From positions 410,683 to 474,682 of the forward strand of contig NZ_VWRQ01000002.1 of NCBI RefSeq assembly GCF_008635795.1: a stretch of DNA of 64,000 nt, written 5' to 3'. Positions 26,811 to 36,406 of this stretch are shown piece by piece. Under the pieces are notes generated by a model. It had not been told where the DNA came from, did not search any database, and saw only the letters and a list, made by a program, of their open reading frames with translations. The stretch comes from Paenibacillus tepidiphilus. Its GTDB lineage: Bacteria; Bacillota; Bacilli; Paenibacillales; Paenibacillaceae. The position numbers and the translations under genes are program-made. Position 1 is the first letter of the stretch, and each line of letters begins with the position of its first letter.

Positions 26811-26886
26811 AACGCGGCCCCCCCTTACCTTTGGCAAGTAATCTCTTGATGATGGCTTACGCATCATTGGTAACGAAAGAAGTTGG

Positions 26887-26916
26887 AAAAGCCGCGTCGC
26901 CTTTGACGCGGCTTTT
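26887..26916 (-). terminator. Terminator of secDF
   Basis: AAAAGCCGCGTC (26887-26898) / GACGCGGCTTTT (26905-26916): 12-base arms with a six-base loop, T-rich on both strands. It lies 17 bases beyond the secF stop. Confidence 0.95.
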
Positions 26917-26932
26917 CGAGGCATAGCAACTA

Positions 26933-27844
26933 TTAGGCCTTGGCCGGAGCGCTCTTCGTCGATGGCTTCTGGCGCTTCTTGAGCAGCAGCCAGAGCGGGC
27001 TTGCGATAAAGATGGAGGAATATGCCCCGAAGAGAAGTCCGATGACCATGGCCAGCGAGAACATCTTGATCGATTCTCCGCCCAGAACAAGCAGGAAGAA
27101 CGCGGCAATAAATACAGTGAATGCCGTATACAGGGAGCGCATAAGGGTCTGTGCCACACTCTTGTTGACGAGTGCCTTCAAATCCTCATACGTCTTCTGT
27201 TTACCGAACCGCAGGTTCTCGCGGATCCGGTCAAAGATAACGATGGTATCATTGATGGAATAACCGATAATGGTCAAAACCGCTACAATAAAGGTCAAAT
27301 CCACCTCCAAGCGGAAGATGGAGAAGATCGATACGACCATAAATGCGTCATGCAGCAGGGCCACAATCGCCGCCAGCGCGAAGCGCCATTCAAAGCGGAT
27401 GCTGACATAGATGATAATACCGATAGAAGCCAGCAGGACAGAGTAAATGGCATTGCGTGCCAGCTCCTTGGCCATTTCCGTATCAACCGTATTGATCTCA
27501 AAGGATGCCTGATCGTCGAGCTTGGTAATCTCGGCTTGCAGAGCTTGACTTTGCGTATCATCCAGCACTTCATCGTAACGGATGTTCACCCGATTCTCAC
27601 CGAGTGTAATGCTGGGCTCATGCGAGAGATTCAGCGAATCCAGCGCAGGCTGGAGCTGCTCGGTTGTAATATTCTTGGACAAGGATACGTCCACATTGGA
27701 GCCCGCCTTGAAATCAACGCTGTAGTTCAGGCCGAAGATCGCCAGGAAGAGTACTCCGAGAATTGTCAGCACGATCGAAAATATAAAGAAATACTTGCTT
27801 AAGTGTACAAAATCCAGTTCCTTCTTAAAGCGCACTGATTTCAC
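26933..27844 (-). CDS. secF: Protein translocase subunit SecF
   Basis: A 303-residue inner membrane component of the SecDF complex, which uses proton flow to pull secreted proteins across the membrane. DFKAGSNVDVSL (first periplasmic domain), IGYSINDTIVIFDRIREN (TM4/5 family signature) and six membrane spans are present. Its ATG overlaps secD by 20 bases, so translation is coupled. Separate secD and secF genes differ from the fused secDF of Bacillus subtilis. Confidence 0.97.
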   Translation of the reverse strand: MKSVRFKKELDFVHLSKYFFIFSIVLTILGVLFLAIFGLNYSVDFKAGSNVDVSLSKNITTEQLQPALDSLNLSHEPSITLGENRVNIRYDEVLDDTQSQALQAEITKLDDQASFEINTVDTEMAKELARNAIYSVLLASIGIIIYVSIRFEWRFALAAIVALLHDAFMVVSIFSIFRLEVDLTFIVAVLTIIGYSINDTIVIFDRIRENLRFGKQKTYEDLKALVNKSVAQTLMRSLYTAFTVFIAAFFLLVLGGESIKMFSLAMVIGLLFGAYSSIFIASPLWLLLKKRQKPSTKSAPAKA

Positions 27845-29075
27845 TCTCCTTTACCCCAAATTGCTTCGGCTTCTTGAGCATGCCGGATTTAACCAGCAGG
27901 GTAAGCAGCCAATGGGCAAAATAAAGGTTGGTTACGATACTGAGCACAATTTCGACAATCAGTATCAGAGCAAAGCCTTTAACTGCGCCTGTACCGAAGG
28001 CAAACATAACAGCCGCAACGATAATGGTGGTGACGTTGGCATCCATGACCGTCCGGAACGAAATTTTATTTCCAGCCTTGACGGAGGACAGAATGCTCTT
28101 GCCGCTGCGCATCTCTTCGCGGATCCGCTCATTGGTAATGATATTGGCATCGACCGCCATCCCAATACCCAGGATAAACGCGGCGATACCGGGCAGGGTC
28201 AGTGTAAAGTCGGCGACCACAAATACGGCGATCAGCAGCCACGTATGCAGAAGCAGCGCGAAGCTGGCCAGGACGCCCGGAAGCCGGTACATGCCGATCA
28301 TGAAAATCAATATAATAATGGAACCAACAATGCCTGCACGGACAGTCTGATCAAGGGATTGCTTACCTAGTGTCGCGCCGACGCTCTGTGAATATTTCTC
28401 GGTCAGCTTCAGCGGCAGGGCGCCCAGGTTTATCGTATCCGCAAGCTCGCGGGCGGAATCCAGGGTGTAGTTGCCGGAGATCGATGCAGTGCCGTCAGTA
28501 AGTACAGCTTGCACCACCGGATCGGACAACTGGCGTTCGTCCAGATAAATCGCCAGATTCTTGCCCAGCAGACGCTTCGTGATCTCAGCGAATTTGTCCT
28601 TATCCTTCACCTTGATTTGGATAACCGGCTGGTTCAGCTGGTCGCGTTGAACCTCGGCTGCGCCTTCGACGAAGTCACTGCCCACCATCTCAATCTTGCT
28701 GTAGGTTCCCGCTGCGTCGCCTTCAGCAGCGCTGCGGAACGTCAGTACAGCCGGTTCCTTCATCTTCTTGCGGACTTCCGCTTCATCGGTTACACCCGCA
28801 ATCTTCAGACGGATACGGTTCGTTCCTTCAGTAGTTACTTCAGGCTCGCTTGTACCCAGCGCGTTCGCCCGCTTCTCGAGACTTTCCGCCGTCTTCTGCA
28901 GTGAGGCCCGGGTTAATTCGGCCCCGATATCCATCGGCTCTGCCTCGTACAGAATTTCGAATCCGCCTTTCAGGTCAAGGCCAAGCCGAACCTTGTCCAG
29001 CAGGCCGGGAGTGGTAACCGCCATGACCCCTGTTAATACGAGCACGGTAATGATAAAGCCCATAAGTCTTTTCAT
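27825..29075 (-). CDS. secD: Protein translocase subunit SecD
   Basis: A 416-residue membrane protein, partner of SecF. LGLDLKGGFEILYE near residue 35, the P1 domain, and the GMAVDANIITNERIREE signature in TM4/5 are present with six spans. The ATG at 29075 (MKRLMGF) has GGGGAAC 11 bases upstream; a longer in-frame start lacks a membrane-protein-like beginning. First gene of the secD-secF pair. Confidence 0.95.
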   Translation of the reverse strand: MKRLMGFIITVLVLTGVMAVTTPGLLDKVRLGLDLKGGFEILYEAEPMDIGAELTRASLQKTAESLEKRANALGTSEPEVTTEGTNRIRLKIAGVTDEAEVRKKMKEPAVLTFRSAAEGDAAGTYSKIEMVGSDFVEGAAEVQRDQLNQPVIQIKVKDKDKFAEITKRLLGKNLAIYLDERQLSDPVVQAVLTDGTASISGNYTLDSARELADTINLGALPLKLTEKYSQSVGATLGKQSLDQTVRAGIVGSIIILIFMIGMYRLPGVLASFALLLHTWLLIAVFVVADFTLTLPGIAAFILGIGMAVDANIITNERIREEMRSGKSILSSVKAGNKISFRTVMDANVTTIIVAAVMFAFGTGAVKGFALILIVEIVLSIVTNLYFAHWLLTLLVKSGMLKKPKQFGVKESEISAL

Positions 29076-29293
29076 GCTCTTGCTAGTTCCCCTTTCATTA
29101 CTCAATATTCCTATTATAGCCACGTGCGAAATCACCGTCAATTTCCACCAGATTACCGGACTATTGACGGCACAAAGAAAACGGCCGGCTCCGCCGCCTG
29201 CGGATAGCCCTCCGTTTGGATTGAGAAAGCTTGATTGGCACTACTCTACTTTACTGCTTCCGGTACCTCATTGCAAAAGAAAAAGGTTCCTTT

Positions 29294-29548
29294 TTATAGG
29301 TTTAAGCCCCGATATGCGGAAATTGTCAAATAATTCATATAAGTTCCGGCCTTCAGTGAATAGATATCGTTCACCAGCTTGTGCAGAGGCGGCTTGCCTT
29401 CCTTGGCATAGCTGCGGCTGACACATTCCCAAATATCCTTCCCGGTTACATATTCGTAGCCAAGGAGCCGGAATTCTTCCGCTTTGCTGTCGCACATGGC
29501 CTCGATATCCGCACTAAGCTCGTCATACTCCCAATCTGCCGATTCCAC
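29294..29548 (-). CDS. comN: Post-transcriptional regulator ComN family
   Basis: An 84-residue protein of the Post_transc_reg family, named for Bacillus ComN (YrzD), which controls comER mRNA and localises to cell poles. Diagnostic sequence: LRLLGYEYV-like (EEFRLLGYEYVTGKDIWEC), then HKLVNDIYSLKAGTYMNYLT. Start GTG at 29548 has GGAGGTGTAAGACAC upstream; the six residues before it in frame are not part of the protein. Located upstream of secDF as in Bacillus. Confidence 0.88.
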   Translation of the reverse strand: MESADWEYDELSADIEAMCDSKAEEFRLLGYEYVTGKDIWECVSRSYAKEGKPPLHKLVNDIYSLKAGTYMNYLTISAYRGLNL

Positions 29549-29743
29549 GTGTCTTACACCTCCCAAATCCCGCTAATATCCCTATACCTATTCGCCCCCG
29601 CCCATTCGCTTTCCTGCTTGCCTGCCGAAAGTTGCACATCCAATGCTTGTCATGGAGTTGCCCTAATGCAGCATATCTATAAATTATACGGACAAACACC
29701 GGTGAACGGGTTTCCATTTTATCACGGGAAGAAGGAATGCCCA

Positions 29744-31327
29744 TTGAAGAAACAAAGCTTCATCCAAGGTACGCTGATCCTCCTGGCTGCCGGCATTATC
29801 AACCGCATGCTGGGTTTTATTCCCCGCATTGCTCTGCCCCGTGTCATGGGCGCCGAAGGGGTGGGACTCTATCAGCTGGCTTATCCCTTTTTTATTGTGC
29901 TGGTTACCGTCATTACCGGCGGCATCCCGCTGGCCATCGCCAAAATGGTCGCGGAGGCGGAAGGCGAGAACCAGACAGACAAATCCAGGCGCATTCTGCA
30001 TACCGGTCTTGCCCTCAGCACCGCACTGGGCTTGCTGTTTACACTGGCTGCTTATTTCGCCGCTCCATGGGTGGCCAACGTTATCCTGACTGACAAGCGC
30101 GTCTATTATACCTTTGTCAGCATGATTCCGATGATCTCGATTGTGGCAGTTTCGGCGGTTTACCGGGGCTACTTCCAGGGCAAACAGAACATGATTCCCT
30201 CTGCCTTGTCTTCGGTGCTGGAATCGGTTATCCGTATTTTCTTTATGCTTTGGTTTGCCTGGCTGCTCCTCCCGAAGGGCATTGCCTTTGCGGCGGCCGG
30301 AGCGATGCTGGGCGTAACCGTGGGCGAACTGGCCGGGATGCTGGTCCTGCTTTGGCAGTATGCCTATTCGTTAAAAAAGGACAAGGCGGCCCCTGCTTCC
30401 TCCGCCGTGGTCCAGCCAGATGCCCCTTCTGCCGGGGAAGAACCATCCGGCAAAAGACTGCTGCGCCGGATGCTGCGTATCGCCGTACCGGTGACCGCCG
30501 GCCGGCTGGTCGGCTCCTTCTCTTACCTGCTGGAATCCATCATCACTGCGCGCAGTCTGGCTCTGGCCGGAATCGCTGCAGCAGCGGCTACGGCACAGTA
30601 TGGTTCGCTGCAGGGCATGGTGATCCCGCTGCTGCTGCTGCCCGGCGTGCTCAGCTCCTCTCTGGCGGTTTCATTGGTGCCGTCCTTGTCGGAAGCGGCT
30701 GCCCGCCAGGATATGCCCACCATTCACAAGCGGCTGCAGCAGGCCCTGCGGCTCGCCATGGTTACCGGGGCTCCCTTTGTGGCTGTTATGTATATTTTTG
30801 CGGTTCCGCTTTGCACGATATTGTATGGTAACGCAGATACTGCCCCAATGCTCCGGCTGATGGCACCGTTTGCCCTTTTTCTGTATATACAGTCCCCCCT
30901 GCAGGCAGCCCTGCAGGCGATGGACCGTCCCGGCCGGGCGCTGCTGAACACGCTGATCGGCGCCGTAATCAAGATCCTGCTGATCCTGCTGCTTGCTTCG
31001 CGGCCTGAATTCGGGATCTACGGAGCGATCATTGCCATCATCGTCAACAGTGTCCTTGTGACCTTGCTGCATGGCTACAGCGTGGTCAGGCTGATCAAGC
31101 TTTCCGTGCGTGTCAGCGATCCCATAAAGACTGTAGCCGCCTTGGTTATCATGGCGGCGGGTATGTCCTATATCTATACCTCAGTGCCGCTCCCGGGCGC
31201 TGATTGGCTGAAATTCCTGATTTCGGCTATCTGCGGGATGGCCATTTATCTCGGTCTATGCCTGCTTACCGGCCTCATATCCGCGCGTGACCTGGAGCAT
31301 CTGCCGTTTCTGAAGCGGCGGCGTTGA
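29744..31327 (+). CDS. spoVB: Stage V sporulation protein B (MOP flippase family)
   Basis: A 527-residue polytopic protein of the MOP/PST flippase superfamily; SpoVB is required for spore cortex synthesis and probably flips a lipid-linked precursor. Signatures: LLAAGIINRMLGFIPRIALP, MGAEGVGLYQLAYPF, RLVGSFSYLLESIITARSL; about 14 spans; length close to Bacillus SpoVB (518). Start TTG at 29744, preceded by GAAGAAGGAATGCCCA; the long in-frame extension upstream overlaps comN on the other strand and is not coding. Faces the DUF421 gene tail to tail. Confidence 0.92.
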   Translation: MKKQSFIQGTLILLAAGIINRMLGFIPRIALPRVMGAEGVGLYQLAYPFFIVLVTVITGGIPLAIAKMVAEAEGENQTDKSRRILHTGLALSTALGLLFTLAAYFAAPWVANVILTDKRVYYTFVSMIPMISIVAVSAVYRGYFQGKQNMIPSALSSVLESVIRIFFMLWFAWLLLPKGIAFAAAGAMLGVTVGELAGMLVLLWQYAYSLKKDKAAPASSAVVQPDAPSAGEEPSGKRLLRRMLRIAVPVTAGRLVGSFSYLLESIITARSLALAGIAAAAATAQYGSLQGMVIPLLLLPGVLSSSLAVSLVPSLSEAAARQDMPTIHKRLQQALRLAMVTGAPFVAVMYIFAVPLCTILYGNADTAPMLRLMAPFALFLYIQSPLQAALQAMDRPGRALLNTLIGAVIKILLILLLASRPEFGIYGAIIAIIVNSVLVTLLHGYSVVRLIKLSVRVSDPIKTVAALVIMAAGMSYIYTSVPLPGADWLKFLISAICGMAIYLGLCLLTGLISARDLEHLPFLKRRR

Positions 31328-31359
31328 CCCGACGCAGCGGGTCACGTCCGCTGCGGGTC
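31326..31359. terminator. GC-rich hairpin between convergent spoVB and DUF421 gene
   Basis: GACCCG and CAGCGG (31326-31340) pair with CCGCTG and CGGGTC (31348-31359), with a small bulge. It overlaps both stop codons. No T tract, so terminator activity is uncertain. Confidence 0.5.
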
Positions 31360-32106
31360 TACATAAATCTGACCTTTGTGGTCGATGGAGCAGAGAAAGA
31401 CATCGCGGAAATCATTTACCCCTTTTTGCCGGATTTGCGTGCGGAGCCAGAACCGTGTTTTTCCGATCAGCTCCAGGTTATCGTCCTGCACCTTTCCGTC
31501 CATAATCAGCGGGATCGGAAGCCCCTCGTAGCGGATTTTGTCTATAGGCAGCTTCACGGCCGGGGTTTGCGGGGTGCTGTCTGCTTTGTTTTGCTGCTTT
31601 TTGTCGGCGCCGCTGCTGCTGTTGCCGCTCTGGTTGGAGGAGGATACACCCTTATCTTTTTCAATGACCGTGAGCTGGCCGCTGGTTTCAAGAATGGCGA
31701 ATTCCACATCCGCCGGGCTGTCGATATTCTGCCCTCTGAGCTGCAGCAGCAAATCGTCCAAATTATATCTCTGCTTGCGCATTTCATCCTTGTGCAGCTT
31801 GCCGCCGGAGATCAGTACGCTCGGCTTGCCGTCGATCAGAAGGCGCAGCTTCCGGCTCCGCAGGCTGAGCCAGGCGACAATCACCTGGATCATAACCAGG
31901 GTAACCATTGGCACCAGCCCGTCGCGGATCGGACGTTTGACATCATCGATGACAAACACGGCGATCTCCGCAATCATAATCGATATGGTCAGGTCAAAGA
32001 CCGAGAGCTTGCCGATTTCCCGTTTCCCCATAATCCGCATGCTCAGGAAAATGAAGATGTACATCAGCACAGTCAGCGCTACATGGTTGAGAATCTGCTG
32101 GAACAT
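31342..32106 (-). CDS. DUF421 (YetF-like) membrane protein
   Basis: A 254-residue protein. Three N-terminal membrane helices (ALTVLMYIFIFLSMRIMGKR is typical of DUF421) are followed by a cytoplasmic YetF-type domain (IDGKPSVLISGGKL, RYNLDDLLLQLR). A low-complexity linker rich in Ser, Asn and Gln precedes a C-terminal repeat of the domain ending in IGKTRFWLRTQIR. Function unknown; related Bacillus proteins are in the spore membrane. ATG at 32106 has AAGGGGAGC upstream. Its Bacillus equivalent (yrbG) lies in the same place, between yrzE and spoVB. Confidence 0.88.
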   Translation of the reverse strand: MFQQILNHVALTVLMYIFIFLSMRIMGKREIGKLSVFDLTISIMIAEIAVFVIDDVKRPIRDGLVPMVTLVMIQVIVAWLSLRSRKLRLLIDGKPSVLISGGKLHKDEMRKQRYNLDDLLLQLRGQNIDSPADVEFAILETSGQLTVIEKDKGVSSSNQSGNSSSGADKKQQNKADSTPQTPAVKLPIDKIRYEGLPIPLIMDGKVQDDNLELIGKTRFWLRTQIRQKGVNDFRDVFLCSIDHKGQIYVDPQRT

Positions 32107-32316
32107 ATTCTCTTCGCTCCCCTTTACGCGTCTCACCCGCATCAAGATTAGGCAGGTGGAGGAATGTACCCCTATTCTGGCCTGCCTGCCAAGGGAACAT
32201 TCGGCAAGCCGCTCTATAAATTACTGGTAAATCAGCAGGGCTTGTCATTCTTGTACTAATGGGGCAAGCCCACCCATAGAATGGTAATAGCAAATCAATC
32301 ATTAGGAGGTTGGACC

Positions 32317-32709
32317 ATGCATATTATTCGGCGCCTGTTCTCTTGGAGAATCGCTAATCCGGTGTTATCCGGCTTATGCCGTTCCTTCGTGTGGATGCTG
32401 CTGGGCGCATTTGTGCTATCCCTGCTGCTATGGGGCAGCGGACTTAGCGAGCAGGATCTGGCGACGTACACTTACATGGTACACGGGATTGCAGCCGCAT
32501 TCGGGGGACTGACCGCCGGACGCAGAGCCTCCCGCAAAGGCTGGTACCAGGGTGCGCTGACGGGGATTTTCTACGGAATAATCGTGCTCTTGATCGGGTT
32601 CCTGGCACTGGACAGCTCACCATCGGGCATGGATACCCTGTGGGTGCTGGCGGCGGCGGCCATCGGGGCGCTTGGCGGAATGTTTGGCGTTAACTTACAG
32701 AAGTCCTGA
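32317..32709 (+). CDS. TIGR04086 family membrane protein (YrzE-like)
   Basis: A 130-residue protein with four hydrophobic segments (FVWMLLGAFVLSLLLWGSGL; YMVHGIAAAFGGLTAG; GALTGIFYGIIVLLIGFLAL; VLAAAAIGALGGMFG) and short charged loops. This is the YrzE/TIGR04086 pattern of sporulating Firmicutes, usually near yajC, as here. Function unknown. ATG at 32317 follows TTAGGAGGTTGGACC. Confidence 0.85.
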   Translation: MHIIRRLFSWRIANPVLSGLCRSFVWMLLGAFVLSLLLWGSGLSEQDLATYTYMVHGIAAAFGGLTAGRRASRKGWYQGALTGIFYGIIVLLIGFLALDSSPSGMDTLWVLAAAAIGALGGMFGVNLQKS

Positions 32710-32808
32710 CCGAAATTTAATTTGGCAAAAATCGAAACCGTTCCTGAATATATGTTACACTGTGTGTGCATTAGGTTTTAGTCAGTACCCAAGGAGGATT
32801 CGATTGTT

Positions 32809-33648
32809 TTGCTGTACCAATCCATGAACGCTGTGGTTTTCTATACGGTAGCGCTGGTCTTTCTGCTGATCTGGCTCGGCAGCCTGCGCAATCCCCTGCT
32901 GGCATTCGCCGAGATTGGCAAAGAAATGCTCCGGTCGTACAAATTTGTACTGGTCGTTTTAGGCATGGTCGGTATACTCGCCCTGAACAAGTTTGAGCTG
33001 CAAATTGAACACCGCCTGAACCTGCACACGGATTTCACCCCCTTTGTCTTTGGAATAGAGGGCCATTTCGTCCGACTCGTGCAGGAGCTGTTCTATTCGC
33101 CCTGGCTGACGCCGGTCATCGTATTTTTTTATATTTTCATGCTGCAATCCGTGCTCGCCGCCTCGCTGGGCGTCTACCTGCTGGATAAGAACCGCATTAT
33201 GCTGTACGCCAGCTGCTATGCCATTATTCTGAATTACGCCATTGCGATTCCGTTCTTTCTCTATTATCCGGTTAACGAGGTGTGGGCCTACGCTCCTGCG
33301 GGAGTCCGGTTTGTAATGCTGGACGTGTTCCCCCGCTTCGAGACGGAATACCGGCCGCTCTCCGGGCTGAACAACTGTTTCCCCAGCCTGCACACGGCGA
33401 TTTCATTATCTACGGCGCTGCTCGCCTACCGCTCAGGCAACCGCCGCTGGATGGCCATTACTTCAGTCTCGGCCGCCTTTATTATCTTCGGCATCTTCTA
33501 TCTGGGCATTCACTGGCTCAGCGATATGCTGGGAGGAGCGCTGCTGGCCGTCGTATCGACCTCCGTGGCCGTCAGGCTGGCCAAGCTGACCCTGCGCGGG
33601 CAGGAAGAGCCGCTCACTCTGCGCAGCAGTACTGCTGATACACAGTAG
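32809..33648 (+). CDS. PAP2-superfamily membrane phosphatase
   Basis: A 279-residue polytopic protein with six spans. The PAP2 catalytic motifs are CFPSLHTAISL (about residue 190, SxxHxxx) and GIHWLSDMLGGAL (about residue 225, HxxxD), placing His at both catalytic positions. The first KxxxxxxRP motif is not evident, as in the inositol-phosphorylceramide-synthase-like (PAP2_3) branch. Expected to act on a lipid phosphate outside the membrane. Start TTG at 32809 with AAGGAGGAT upstream, or ATG at 32824. Followed by a terminator shared with yajC. Confidence 0.85.
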   Translation: MLYQSMNAVVFYTVALVFLLIWLGSLRNPLLAFAEIGKEMLRSYKFVLVVLGMVGILALNKFELQIEHRLNLHTDFTPFVFGIEGHFVRLVQELFYSPWLTPVIVFFYIFMLQSVLAASLGVYLLDKNRIMLYASCYAIILNYAIAIPFFLYYPVNEVWAYAPAGVRFVMLDVFPRFETEYRPLSGLNNCFPSLHTAISLSTALLAYRSGNRRWMAITSVSAAFIIFGIFYLGIHWLSDMLGGALLAVVSTSVAVRLAKLTLRGQEEPLTLRSSTADTQ

Positions 33649-33723
33649 TGATTGCGGTGACTGGCTTGCTGTTGGAACAATACTTCCACTTTCATTAACC
33701 AGCGTATAAATCAAAACGCAGCA

Positions 33724-33760
33724 AAAAAAGCGGCCCTCTCCTGAGAGAAGCCGCTTTCTT
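33724..33760. terminator. Bidirectional terminator between PAP2 gene and yajC
   Basis: AAAGCGGC (33727-33734) / GCCGCTTT (33750-33757), with an inner CTCTC/GAGAG stem and A and T runs on either side. Confidence 0.9.
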
Positions 33761-33769
33761 ATTGATGTT

Positions 33770-34087
33770 CTACTCTTTATCCTCCGGCTCAGCCACCGCG
33801 TGGCTGATCGATCCGCGGTCAAAGGTCAGCTTCGTTACATCGTTGACTCTCAGCACGACGATATCATCGGAAATCTCCATAATCGTTCCGTGCAGGCCGC
33901 CGATCGTAACGATCTTGTCGCCTTTCTTGAGCGCCTTCAGCATCGCGTTGCGCGTCTTGGTCTTCTTCTGCTGCGGACGGATAAGCAGGAAATAGAACAC
34001 GACAAACATAAGGACAAACGGACCAACCAAACCGAGAATACCGCCGGCACTGCCTGCTTCGTTTGCCAGTAATTGCGATTGAAACAC
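33770..34087 (-). CDS. yajC: Preprotein translocase subunit YajC
   Basis: A 105-residue membrane protein accessory to SecDF. One N-terminal span (LGLVGPFVLMFVVFYFLLIRPQQ, the RPQQK signature following it) and a basic cytoplasmic domain (GDKIVTIGGLHGTIMEI). Start GTG at 34087 has AAAGGGGGGAATGAA upstream, preferable to the longer in-frame ATG. Downstream of tgt, as in Bacillus queA-tgt-yajC. Confidence 0.95.
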   Translation of the reverse strand: MFQSQLLANEAGSAGGILGLVGPFVLMFVVFYFLLIRPQQKKTKTRNAMLKALKKGDKIVTIGGLHGTIMEISDDIVVLRVNDVTKLTFDRGSISHAVAEPEDKE

Positions 34088-34188
34088 TTCATTCCCCCCT
34101 TTCGACATGCGTACCCGCACATCTTAATTCTCTAGTACTCGAAGTAAAAACGCCGTCAATTGCTCATGGTTCAAGAGTTGCGGGCGTA

Positions 34189-35325
<1,137 letters not shown>

Positions 35326-35348
35326 TTATACTTAACCCTTTCTCTTGC

Positions 35349-36377
35349 TTAATAGATAAACATTGCATCGCCGAAGCTGAAGAAGCGGTATTTCTGTTCA
35401 ACGGCTTCCTCATAAGCGGCCATAATATGCTCCCGGCCGGCCAATGCGCTTACCAGCATGACGAGCGTGGACTTCGGCAGATGGAAATTGGTGATCAGCG
35501 CATTCACAACCGTAAAGCGGTATCCGGGATAGATAAAAATATCAGTCCAGCCGCTGCACGCCTCAAACGGCTTGTCCCCGAAATCCCGTCCCACCGTTTC
35601 CAGCGTCCGGCAGGAAGTAGTACCCACTGCAATAATTCGTCCGCCCCGCGCCCGCGCTTCATTCAGCACCTCTGCGGTCTCCCGGGACAGCTCATAGTAC
35701 TCGGCATGCATAACATGCTCCTCCACCTTCTCTACCGACATTGGCCGGAAGGTGCCGAGACCGACATGCAGCGTCAGATAGGCGATGGTCACGCCTTTGG
35801 CGGCAATACGCTCCAGCAGCTCCTCGGTGAAATGCAGGCCTGCCGTCGGCGCAGCCGCCGAGCCTTCATGGCGGGCATACACGGTCTGATAACGTTCCCG
35901 GTCTTCCAGCGTTTCCTTAATATACGGCGGAAGCGGCATTGTGCCAAGCCTGTCCAGGATTTCCTGGAAAATACCGGAGTACATAAAGCGCAGCGTCCGC
36001 CCGCCCATATCCGACTCTTCCTCAATGACCGCGCGCAGCTCCTCGCCGAACACGATGACGGCACCGGTCTTCAGCTTCTTTCCTGGCTTAACCAGTGCTT
36101 CCCAGCGGTCTTCCCCGAGATTCTTGAGCAGCAATACCTCCGCTTTGGCCCCTGTGTCTTCCTTGACACCGAAGAGCCTGGCCGGAATAACCCGCGTATC
36201 GTTCAGAACAAGTGTGTCACCTTCTGCAAACTGCTCCAATATATCGCTAAAAATCCGGTGCTCTATCGCTCCGTTCTCCTTGTCCAGCATCAGCAGCCTC
36301 GAAGCGCTGCGGTCTGCCAGCGGAGTCTGGGCGATCAGTTCCTCCGGTAAATGAAAGTCGTAGTCCTCTACATTCAT
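35349..36377 (-). CDS. queA: S-adenosylmethionine:tRNA ribosyltransferase-isomerase
   Basis: A 342-residue enzyme converting preQ1-34 in tRNA to epoxyqueuosine. Begins [18 protein letters not shown]; conserved [28 protein letters not shown] and [15 protein letters not shown]. Normal length. First of the queA-tgt-yajC set. Confidence 0.98.
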   Translation of the reverse strand: MNVEDYDFHLPEELIAQTPLADRSASRLLMLDKENGAIEHRIFSDILEQFAEGDTLVLNDTRVIPARLFGVKEDTGAKAEVLLLKNLGEDRWEALVKPGKKLKTGAVIVFGEELRAVIEEESDMGGRTLRFMYSGIFQEILDRLGTMPLPPYIKETLEDRERYQTVYARHEGSAAAPTAGLHFTEELLERIAAKGVTIAYLTLHVGLGTFRPMSVEKVEEHVMHAEYYELSRETAEVLNEARARGGRIIAVGTTSCRTLETVGRDFGDKPFEACSGWTDIFIYPGYRFTVVNALITNFHLPKSTLVMLVSALAGREHIMAAYEEAVEQKYRFFSFGDAMFIY

Positions 36378-36406
36378 GCTGTTTATCCATTCCTTAACTT
36401 GAGTGT